Part shown: piece after piece, positions 57,001 through 64,000 of the stretch | Layout of the letters: every line of letters begins with the position of its first letter | Numbering within the stretch: position 1 is the stretch's first letter | From: Hyaloperonospora brassicae | Lineage: Eukaryota; Oomycota; Peronosporomycetes; Peronosporales; Peronosporaceae | Assembly (NCBI GenBank): GCA_947650285.1 | Contig: CANTFL010001158.1 | Location: 1-64,000 of the forward strand | Length of the DNA: 64,000 bases | Direction: 5' to 3' | Translations under genes and position numbers: made by a program | The notes under the pieces: generated by a model | What the model saw: the letters and a program-made list of their open reading frames with translations, nothing else | Told to the model about the DNA's origin: nothing | The model's database searches: none

Positions 57001-59976
57001 CGGGAAAGACACTACTGCATGTTTCTCCGTGGAACTAACCGTCAGGACAGTGGCGGCCGCGATCTTTTCTCCTGCCTTGATGTGCTGCTTTTGTTTACGC
57101 GAGCGCTTGGATCCGCTCTTCACCAGGGAATCGTCGGTAGCTCCGTAGTACACGTTCTTGCTGAAATTAAAGTCGGTCAGCAACAGCTTGACAGTGTCAC
57201 CTGCGCTCCAGTTCTCGGCTTGCTCCGTCGACGCAGGCACCAACACCGTCGCAGTCTCCTCGTCCTTCTCTAACGCAAAGACAGCGCCATACGGGCGGAC
57301 ACCAACAAATTCGGCCTTCTCTGTCTTGCCAAGTGCACACAGCACTTTCTTAGCTTCGACAGTGTTACGGACTGCAACCTGCTCGCGAAGGTACGCCTGG
57401 AAGTAAGCTGGTCGTGCCTTGTTTGCACTGTTCGTAGTCTGCAGGAAGGCGTGCTGCTGGAAACCGACAACAAACCGCTTCTTCTCTTTGTCAACCTTTT
57501 CGACACAGCAGGTCACGGTCTCGCCAATTTCAAACATGCCTTCTTCGATCTGCGCAACGAACTGCTCCTTGAGGAATCCTTTCGGCGCCACAGCGACGAG
57601 GTTGTTCAGAAACTTGACAAATACACCCTTCGAGGCATTCACGGACGTCACATAACCGATCAAGACGGCCTTTTCCTTCACGTCGCCAAAGGTGCGCGGG
57701 AGAATGGCAGTGCGTGCAGCAAACTCGAGCAGTAGCGGCTTCTTTGACAGCGTCAAGACGCCGTCAGTGTCCTCCGACAGAACGAGTAGCGGATCTGTAA
57801 TGACATCACCAGCGCTAAAGCGCTTCACAATTTCGTCCACCAGCGATGTGTTGCGCGGGAAGTCTGTCAACTGGACAAACGGAAGCACACCTTCGATTCC
57901 GTCTTTGGTCTGAACTCGGAAGCCCGTGGACTCGGTAGCTGTAATCTTGACGTCAACAATCCTCGTTCCCACGAGTTTCGAGGTGCTTTCTGGAGCAGCA
58001 CTGGATTTGGTACCTGAGCTGCTTGACGTCGTGTCAAACGAAAGCATCAGTCGCTTCTCGCTAGCATCGCAACGTACCACGCGGGCCTTAACGACTTGAC
58101 CAAGAGTGTAAGCTTCCTCCAGATTCTCAATACCAGCCTGCTGGAGTACAGCCATGGGCACCAAACCGTACACGTTATTGTAGAAGCTGACGATAACACC
58201 ATACTCGGCAATCTTCGCGATGAAACCGTGGCCGAGAAAGCCGATCGTTGCTTCCTCGAACGAGCTCAATACAGGAAGCTCTGATGCCAGCAGTCCCGAC
58301 TTCATGGTCAGAAACGTCTTCTTGGCTTCAAAGTTCACGTGCAGCACGCGAGCAGTCGCGACTTTGCCAACCTTATACTTGCCATTGTTGTTGGCCTTCT
58401 TGTTCAGCAAAAACGCCGGCATATGCTGCGGTGTTACCAAACCGCGCACGCCTTCACTGATTTCCATCAGCATGCCCCACGGCTCAACAGACAGAATCTT
58501 GCCGCTGACCTTGGTGCCTGGCTCCAGATCCTTGTGACGCAGGACAGTCTGTGAGATCAAGGCTTCCTTGCAGCTCACGCTCACAACAGCGTCAAATGGC
58601 GCAAAGCCCAGTACACGGCACTTTATGCTCGAGCCCACGGTAAATTTCTTCTCGAGCTTGTCCACACGCTTGTCCGAGACGTTCGATATGTGCACATATC
58701 CAGGCGCAAACGCTTTCCACTTGGCGTTTGTCATCGACCCCTTCTTCTCGCTAGCGTCTTCCATCTCGACATCTTCAGTCTTGCTCGTCAGCGATAGCAG
58801 CATGCCAATGCCAGCATCGATCCGCTCGATCGTGGCATCTTCAATAATGTCGCCCACCGAAAAGGGCGACGGTGGCACCTGCAAGTGCACCACGTGTGGA
58901 GCCATAGACAACGTGATTTTCTTGGCGACGTAGTCAATAGTCATGATCCGTGCACGCGCCTTCATGCCTTTGCGGTACGACTCTTCCCAGCCAGACTCGC
59001 ACGGCAGACTCATATGGTTCTGCTCGACAGTTGCTGTGAAAAAGGTGAGGAACGTGACGCTCAGGCCATTTGCCAAGACATCCTCAACGCGGACATTAAG
59101 CAGCATTCCTGGCACGAGCTGCTTCAGAGTAAAAGAGTCGCCACGTGTGACGGCCTTGACCACTTGGTTGCGGTCGATCGTCACAGTGGCTGTGTTCGTG
59201 TGCGTGTTCATGGAGATCACGCTAACGAGCACGTGCTGGCCCTTGACCAAGGGCGTCGCAAGCTCTTTGCTCGGCACAAACGCATGCACGCCGCGGATGC
59301 CCACGTTGACGATAGCGCCATGGTCTTCGACAGATGACACTGTAGCGTGCAACGAGGCGCCCTTGACGAGGCTGCTGGGGCTGAGCTCAGCGTGGATGAG
59401 CGACGTGCGCAGCGACAGCTGGATCTGCTTGTGCTTGTTCGCCTTTGACGTGCCCAGCACGACACATGGCACAAACTGACCAGCTTGAAAGACGGCACTG
59501 AGCGGCGGTAGCTGCTCATCGTCCTGCTCCTGCTCCGTTGGCGTCTTAGACCGTGTCTTGAGCGTCTGCATGTGCTCATGAAACTCGTCCGAGCACTCTG
59601 CGAGAGCCACTGTGCCGTTGAGTTTATTCGGTAAGCTAATGAGCAGGTCCTGGCCGTCTGCGGCCTGGCGCACGCAGCCCAGCAGCAGCATTCCCTTGCG
59701 CAGCGTCTTGAAGCTCAGCACATCAGCAGTCGCAGCCGCCGGGAGCGCGTCTTTGCTGCTGGTTCGCTTTGCGTCGACCGGCGTCTTCTTCTTCTTCTTC
59801 TTCACCGGCTGCTCCTCGGCCGAAGCAGTGGCCAATCCGCGCTTGCCAAACAGCGCATCGCCTGGAGAAGCGATCGACGTGGGCGACTTTGTCGTGTCCA
59901 GCGACGCTTTGGACTTCCTGCCACCACGTGGGAAACTCGTCGCGGCGGCTGCTGTTGCGGCTGCAGTCTCTGCCAT
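54037..59976 (-). CDS. RRP5: rRNA processing protein RRP5 (PDCD11)
   Basis: 1,979 aa in a single 5.9-kb exon; the first in-family ATG is at 59,976 (MAETAAATAAAATSF), as the open frame upstream is unlike the family. After a Lys-rich N-terminus with nuclear-localisation-like KKKKKK, tandem S1 RNA-binding domains run from about residue 95 to 1,550 (for example VKGTITKVQAYGVFVRIEKS and PGTKVSGKILSVEPWGMLM). An acidic Glu/Asp/Ser block lies at about 1,553-1,655. HAT repeats fill about 1,690-1,979 (ARTIFEGILANYPKRMDLW, ALFERLLAMEFSAKKMKFL). RRP5 binds pre-rRNA in the nucleolus and is needed for both 18S and 5.8S/25S processing. Length and layout are typical of the family. Confidence 0.96.
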   Translation of the reverse strand: MAETAAATAAAATSFPRGGRKSKASLDTTKSPTSIASPGDALFGKRGLATASAEEQPVKKKKKKTPVDAKRTSSKDALPAAATADVLSFKTLRKGMLLLGCVRQAADGQDLLISLPNKLNGTVALAECSDEFHEHMQTLKTRSKTPTEQEQDDEQLPPLSAVFQAGQFVPCVVLGTSKANKHKQIQLSLRTSLIHAELSPSSLVKGASLHATVSSVEDHGAIVNVGIRGVHAFVPSKELATPLVKGQHVLVSVISMNTHTNTATVTIDRNQVVKAVTRGDSFTLKQLVPGMLLNVRVEDVLANGLSVTFLTFFTATVEQNHMSLPCESGWEESYRKGMKARARIMTIDYVAKKITLSMAPHVVHLQVPPSPFSVGDIIEDATIERIDAGIGMLLSLTSKTEDVEMEDASEKKGSMTNAKWKAFAPGYVHISNVSDKRVDKLEKKFTVGSSIKCRVLGFAPFDAVVSVSCKEALISQTVLRHKDLEPGTKVSGKILSVEPWGMLMEISEGVRGLVTPQHMPAFLLNKKANNNGKYKVGKVATARVLHVNFEAKKTFLTMKSGLLASELPVLSSFEEATIGFLGHGFIAKIAEYGVIVSFYNNVYGLVPMAVLQQAGIENLEEAYTLGQVVKARVVRCDASEKRLMLSFDTTSSSSGTKSSAAPESTSKLVGTRIVDVKITATESTGFRVQTKDGIEGVLPFVQLTDFPRNTSLVDEIVKRFSAGDVITDPLLVLSEDTDGVLTLSKKPLLLEFAARTAILPRTFGDVKEKAVLIGYVTSVNASKGVFVKFLNNLVAVAPKGFLKEQFVAQIEEGMFEIGETVTCCVEKVDKEKKRFVVGFQQHAFLQTTNSANKARPAYFQAYLREQVAVRNTVEAKKVLCALGKTEKAEFVGVRPYGAVFALEKDEETATVLVPASTEQAENWSAGDTVKLLLTDFNFSKNVYYGATDDSLVKSGSKRSRKQKQHIKAGEKIAAATVLTVSSTEKHAVVSFPDPQNAGVLHIGVLQLCDFWCPSQTSSQLGIEVGASLECRVLQSSLQIGSVASPFDGLALLALEEAMLVSKPKKSVRKLPSKLPKYTPGDFVLGNKLTGVIASIAESSMEIHFELGKKVGKTRTLVSIVDVDAIDEKSGHSHPFDRYAVNATVTGRVIAVTTKGPNKLKPVSEENPAKFHALQLSLRTEDVAGDEKVTDVQRFARPDWLEGSAGRALLKEGNSVEGVVVEQCADHLSVKLSSNVTGTLSCTEVSEEVEVMRALQDNFPVGKRVKCFVLQVDDEKKAIDLSVIHSSSALVKAELKPGAIVNGVISTKKSAIRPPSIMVQLGAHTFGRVCVTELLTEWKNDMLKLPQFAAGKVVRCVVLSTAGNHIDLSLRTDALANPMEYAKKASKPLERKIGELVPAIVTMTTTSGCFVRVDRHTTARVMLRDLSDDFVKDPQTQFPGGRLVAGRVTKKSDRGLELSLKASVVSEDVSMFKWSDLKEGLTVKGTITKVQAYGVFVRIEKSTISGLCHISEVADEKVTQPLDQVFSEGDYVKAKVLKVEDRRVSFGLKPSYFQGEESSSEEESDEEEEEEEQEEKAGDSEEEEAGDNEDEEEEEEAEPMEVDEEDEEEAVVKKSTEKQSKAVATELELDNDGSSTEEEVESSVAPVEFSWDGFSSVLSKQTNDKDDDAMSSDTETDDEEDAARSSKSSKKTCVQSDEWVALREKALAGNDEVPQSASDYERLLAVSPQSSYLWIQYMAFHVSLTEVDLARDVAVRATSAVSFRDEKEKLNVWVAYLNLEHDFGDDASFLRVFKSALQVNHPKRVYLHLVDLYARADEHEDVNQTLATMQKKFRASKQTWIRSLQYLVGAKQFADAAETLQRSLKSLASHKHLPVILKYGQLLYEQAELDKARTIFEGILANYPKRMDLWNVYLDKEIKFGDVALVRALFERLLAMEFSAKKMKFLFKKFLQFEQDQGDDKQVEHVKQLAKDFVASAAAK

Positions 59977-61023
59977 AGCGTCGAGGAGGTGCGATGGCGG
60001 CCGGTGGAATGCCGATGGCCAATGGTTTTTTCTCGCGTGGCTTTTGCAAAGTATACAGCAGCTACTTACTGGCGCGTAGCGGCGGGCCCGAGACCCACTT
60101 GAACCAAAATGGGTCTCTTTTGTTTTGGTCCGTTTTTTAGGTCGGCTTTGGGTCCGTAAAAGCAGTGTCACTAGTCGCGTGAATCTCCGATGCAGTGGGT
60201 GTGTCTGTCATTAGTGCCCATAGACTTTTGACCGGCACGCGACCGGTCGAATGTCGTTCCGAGTGAGTTCCCCTCCGTCAACTTCAAGGGACTGCCGGAC
60301 TGTAGCCAACTGACTATCTTCGCCATGAGACGACTGCCCTCCTCCTGCCCCTTCTTCATATGAGGTGGCAAAAGGTACGCGCACGGGAAATGTTGTGACA
60401 AAGGTTGCGTCACCTCATCGTCGATGGGTCTCATGCCATCACGGGGTCAATGTGACAGACCACGCCACGATATCGATCCAAAAACGACCGACCGCCTTGC
60501 GCGATTGTGTCGTCTTTCGATCGATGCCGTTGCTGCCCGCGGTCTCTTTGGTGGCTACGAAAGTGCCACGCTATGCTGTGTGTTACTCACTTGGCTGACG
60601 AGGCTGTAGCGACCACATGGACAACCGGTCCCATTATCACTCGGGTCAAGAAGAGAGAGGGAAAGATAGAGAGAGAGAGAGAGACTGAGGTCCATGAAGC
60701 TCAACCGTTGCTTCGTGCTCCTTCAACCACTGTCGGCACTAATGGGAGTTCATGCAAGCGAACTTTAACATGCCCACACGCACCACTTCCGGGTCGTACA
60801 AGACAACCCAAGCCGTACATGGTCAAGTTGGTACAATTGTGCGTGTTTCATTGGGTTCAACTCTCCTCCTGTCTTTGATAAATACCTACGTGTGTGTGTG
60901 TGTGTCCCCGACCTTTGCCGCCTTCCTCCTCCTCCTGCTCGTGTACTTCGACGAGGACGTCGCTCGAAGTCGCGCTCGGACGCTGCTCTGTCTGCAATCT
61001 CCAGTCTACCGCCTGCGCGCGCG
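59977..61023. other. intergenic interval
   Basis: Upstream region of RRP5 and 3' flank of the RING gene. Contains (GA)n at about 60,667-60,685 and a short (GT)n at 60,893-60,903. A CATTCC-type initiator-like phrase lies about 40 bases upstream of the RRP5 start. No gene supported. Confidence 0.45.
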
Positions 61024-61620
61024 TCACTTGCAGTCGAGCTCGGAGAACGTCTCCCCTGCCGACGGGTCGAGCATCCACGCACTGAGTTCGCACGGAAACT
61101 GCTCGTCGTCGGCCTCGGCCGCGACTTTCACGAGCGTGACGCTCACGACCGCCCGCACGACTTGTTTGCCAATGTCGAGGGCCAGCAGCTCGGCGCGGGG
61201 CATCTTGGTCTGCTCGTCAGAGAGCACCATAGCCGACTTGAGCTTCTGCACGGCGTATTTGCCCGTGAACGCTTTGGGGAACTGGAACCGACACACGGGA
61301 CACGTGCTCTGGGTCTGCAGCCACGACGAGATGCACGGGTAGTGGAACGAGTGGCCACACGGCAGCCGCACGTGCCCGTCGCACGGGCTCTCGCTCATGC
61401 AGATGACGCACTCGTCGCCCTCGTGCATCTCGGCCGTCTCTTGGCTCTCGAGTTCGTCCAAGATGGACTGGTCCGCAGGCGACGAGCTCTTGAGACGCGG
61501 GGACACGTACCGCATCATGAAGCGCACCCACGTGGTGGACCGGAACATCTCGAGCACGTCCCGCGTGACGGCACTCGCCGGGGCGTGGTACTGCACTTCG
61601 ACGTGCACGGTGATATCCAT
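61024..61620 (-). CDS. RING-H2 E3 ubiquitin ligase-like protein
   Basis: 198 aa from ATG 61,620 (MDITVHVEVQYH); a longer open frame upstream is Arg/Ser-rich and unlikely to be coding. The RING-H2 finger occupies about residues 71-113: CVICMS, then LPCGHSFHYPCISSWL and CPVCRF, i.e. the C3H2C3 ligand set. This finger type recruits E2 enzymes for ubiquitin transfer. No membrane segment or substrate-binding domain is recognised. The ordered C-terminal half (KMPRAELLALDIGKQVV) is of unknown function. Confidence 0.85.
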   Translation of the reverse strand: MDITVHVEVQYHAPASAVTRDVLEMFRSTTWVRFMMRYVSPRLKSSSPADQSILDELESQETAEMHEGDECVICMSESPCDGHVRLPCGHSFHYPCISSWLQTQSTCPVCRFQFPKAFTGKYAVQKLKSAMVLSDEQTKMPRAELLALDIGKQVVRAVVSVTLVKVAAEADDEQFPCELSAWMLDPSAGETFSELDCK

Positions 61621-62289
61621 AGGAAGAAGAGCGTCGGACGGCGACCCGCTCGTGGTGGCTGAAGACAAGCAGTGGCTCCTGCTCGCAGCAACACGTCTCC
61701 TCTGCTCGGGCAAAGCAAAAGTGAGCACTCGGCCGGCCGCGCGCCGCCATGCGGGGCAGACGAGCGCGCGCACGTCTCCGCACCTTTTTCCTGCTGGCCG
61801 GGCTATGGCCGCCCCTGAGCAGTTTCGACGAGGCACTACAAGCAGGCGGGGCGCCGTTCCTGTGCGTTGCCACCGCATGGTGTGCACTTGGCCGCGCTTT
61901 GTCGATCGATCGACGGTATCCATCGACGATCGCGGGCGATCTTGTGCTGCTGCCGTCGCGCCTGAGCCGCCCAGACGACTTGCGAGACGGCGGCCTGGAA
62001 ACGAGACACCCGCTTCAAGTGGCGGTAACGTCGAGTGAACTGGCTGGCGACTTTCCACAGGCACTGCTCGGGGCGCGCGAATGGATACACCTTTGGATCA
62101 GCACGGACGTGGGATCCCTCGACAGGGGCCTGCGAAACGCAGTTGGTAGGCGCCAACCGCGACCGAGTGAGCGACTGCTTGATGCAGACAGAGGTTCGAC
62201 CTGATCGAATCTCGTGGGCCGTCGGGATCGCACCTGCGCGCACGCGCGTAGTGCAATGCCGTGCCGACATCCGAGCGGGGCGCTGGGAA

Positions 62290-62314
62290 GTAGTAGTAGT
62301 AGTAGTAGTAGTAG
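62290..62314 (+). repeat. (TAG)n trinucleotide microsatellite
   Basis: Eight TAG units. Confidence 0.93.
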
Positions 62315-62382
62315 CATGGTACGGGACGCCTGGCCTGTGAGTAAGGATTATTGTGGGACGAGGCGACGTCTCAGCAATCAAC

Positions 62383-62505
62383 CAGTCAGTCACTCAATCA
62401 CTCAGTCGATCAGTCACTCAGTCAATCAGTCACTCAGTCAATCAGTCACTCAGTCAGTCAGTTGGTCAGTTGGTCAGGCAGTGAGTCACGTGGATCAGTC
62501 AGTGG
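62383..62505 (+). repeat. CAGTCA/CAATCA minisatellite-like repeat
   Basis: About 14 copies of AGTCACTC, AGTCAATC and related units, drifting to GGTCAGTT at the right side. Confidence 0.9.
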
Positions 62506-62668
62506 ATTGGTCGGTCGTGTGCAACGACGTTGGAGAGGGTACAACATACCACTCGTGCCGATCGCGAGTCTTTTGGTCAGGTGGCGGCACCCACCGATCG
62601 TGAAAGCACAGGACTGCTGGAGCCGCCTGACTGTGGGGTATAGTCCATCCGTCCACTGGAGCAGACGG

Positions 62669-62707
62669 TCGTGTGTAACGCACGGCACTGCCGAGCGTTA
62701 CACACGA
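62669..62707. repeat. 13-bp perfect inverted repeat (hairpin)
   Basis: TCGTGTGTAACGC at 62,669-62,681 and its exact complement at 62,695-62,707, with a 13-nt spacer. It is not next to a gene end, so a terminator role is not supported. It shares TGTAAC with the LTR ends near 15 kb. Confidence 0.85.
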
Positions 62708-64000
62708 AAGTGTCGCAACAGCTGGTCGTGTCAATGATCCCCTGCCGCCTGTCGTGTATATTACTCTGTCGAGGGCTTCGCATTGTGTGGCTGCGTTCGC
62801 AAGTGAGCACATGGCACGTGAGAAACCCGTCGTGCGGCTGCTGTGCGGATGGTACCGAAGAGCTCGTTTGGGTCGGCAGTTCCTGATGACGACGTGGAGA
62901 GCCCAGTGCACGGTCGTGTCTTTTTTCTAGATCTTGCGACCATCTTTGCTGCTGGATCGATGCTGGCTGCACGGCCATTGATCAGGAGCAAGAAGCGCAG
63001 CATCGACGGCGTTCCGACATGCCAAAGTGGCCGGATAGTGCACTGCTTGTTGTTCGTTTTCTCGCGACAGGCTGTGGTGATTTTGATGTGGCAGTTGTGC
63101 TACGAAGTGAAACTGCTGGTGCGAAGACTGAGGTGGGTGAACGTGTTTGTGCAATCACAAGATCGAACTCAGGTTATATCTGAGGGGTTAGCAGCGGGTA
63201 CAGCTCGAGCAAGGACATGGATCTTCGCATCGTAGACGAGTATCCACGATGCGGTCGTGCTGGCTGCAGAGAACTGTACGCAATGAAGGGCGGCATAGCC
63301 ATCGACGGTCGACTGCCTGCGGGCCACGTTCGAGAAAAATCGGCTTCAGTTGCGCATGTATATCCCACAGCGTTCTGGAAATCGCTACGTCGGTAGCTCG
63401 GACCTGAGAAGGCATCTCTCCATTGGATGCAAATGATGGCTTGCACCTGCGAGTCCCTCAAGGACCATTAGCAATGGCAACAACAGTTGGAGCACAAAGA
63501 CAAGAGCTCGGCCGTTGTTTGTCGAATCGAGTGAACCACCACGAGCACGTACTGCGACTGCGTTCGCAAAAGCGATAATGTTCTCTCGATCTATAGCAGA
63601 GCCGTGCTAAAGCGAAGACTAAGCGAAGTAGGACCTGTTCGTAGGAATAGGCGACGACAGCGTTGCGTATACTGAGAATCATCAGTCGGCGCCTTCTCGC
63701 TCGAGTGGGATCCACGTCCACTTGTGATATATCATGCGGGTCTCCTTACCACCTGTAGTCGCCAAGGCAAACGAGGGGTCATCGATTCTCGACGGTACAC
63801 CGGTCCAAATGTTTCGCACGTGGCTGTAACTCGAATGCAGACGAAACCCGCTGACCCGCGACGGCGTCAGCTAAAATAAATTACTTCCCATGAGGTCGAG
63901 GGACCGCGAATGGTGCTGCTGAGACGGTGAAGATCAGATCGAGTGTGTCGATTAGAAAATGGTCCTACAAAAACGTGTCGGAGCTAATCATTGCAGTGGC

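Larger units (their letters stand above)
61621..64000. other. interval with simple repeats and no supported gene
   Basis: A plus frame at 61,749-62,204 begins with a signal-peptide-like stretch but is otherwise Arg/Leu/Gly-rich and lies opposite the RING gene's upstream frame, so it is not called. A 130-codon frame at 62,843-63,235 has a hydrophobic segment but no motif. Repeats and one hairpin are listed separately. Confidence 0.4.

Noticed and set aside
61749..62204. Plus-strand frame with a signal-peptide-like start
   Set aside because: After the hydrophobic start the composition is random-like with no Cys pattern or effector motif, and no orthology evidence is available.
62383..62505. 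CRISPR-like repeat array
   Set aside because: Units of 4-8 bases run head to tail with no unique spacers; a simple repeat in a eukaryotic genome.

Overview
The window reads as nuclear DNA of an oomycete, most likely a Peronosporales species (Phytophthora or downy-mildew type). The evidence is the mix of compact genes with short GT-AG introns (about 70-160 nt), eukaryote-only proteins (exosome RRP42, RRP5, Pol III RPC4, NUP43, HMGB, ceramide synthase, PYM), multidomain fusions of the kind found in these organisms, and a tRNA-derived SINE. No database search was possible, so the genus is inference.

Layout: two very different halves meet near position 17,000. Bases 1-17,000 are AT-rich and hold no convincing host gene. 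They contain decayed element sequence, a 385-bp GATA tetranucleotide array (11,704-12,088), and a nested repeat cluster. In that cluster two ~715-bp inverted arms (13,575-14,289 and 16,314-17,029) enclose a probable solo LTR (14,953-15,399), a tRNA-derived SINE (from 15,420) and a possible ISXO2/Merlin-like transposase fragment. From 17,173 onward the window is gene-dense.

Gene order from 17 kb: UFD1-UBX-UBA protein (+), RRP42 (-), SAC1-like phosphoinositide phosphatase (-), a small CUE-like protein (-), NUP43 (-, five exons), ceramide synthase (-), FUN14-domain protein (+), two small unknown genes (-), two tandem Ser/Thr-rich single-pass membrane proteins (+; the first has a barwin/expansin-like domain), PYM (+), a CCCH-finger AlkB-like dioxygenase (-, with an apparent 1-nt frameshift), a two-box HMGB protein (+), RPC4/POLR3D (-), a C2H2 + three-repeat Myb regulator (+), a methionine-salvage fusion with a degenerate acireductone-dioxygenase domain joined to MtnB and MtnC (+), a CENP-B/Psq-like DNA-binding protein (+), RRP5/PDCD11 (-) and a RING-H2 protein (-).

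There is no operon structure. Several genes act in RNA production and handling: RRP42 in RNA decay and processing, RRP5 in rRNA processing, RPC4 in tRNA/5S transcription, PYM in exon-junction recycling, and NUP43 in nuclear pores. The splice models were worked out by eye from GT/AG sites, reading phase and protein continuity. Where the ORF starts only at a non-ATG codon, I moved the start to the first credible ATG. The main points to follow up are the domain fusions, the degenerate dioxygenase domain, the triple CENP-B-like repeat protein, (TTG)n tracts just upstream of 3' splice sites in three genes, and the nested inverted-repeat element next to the first gene.
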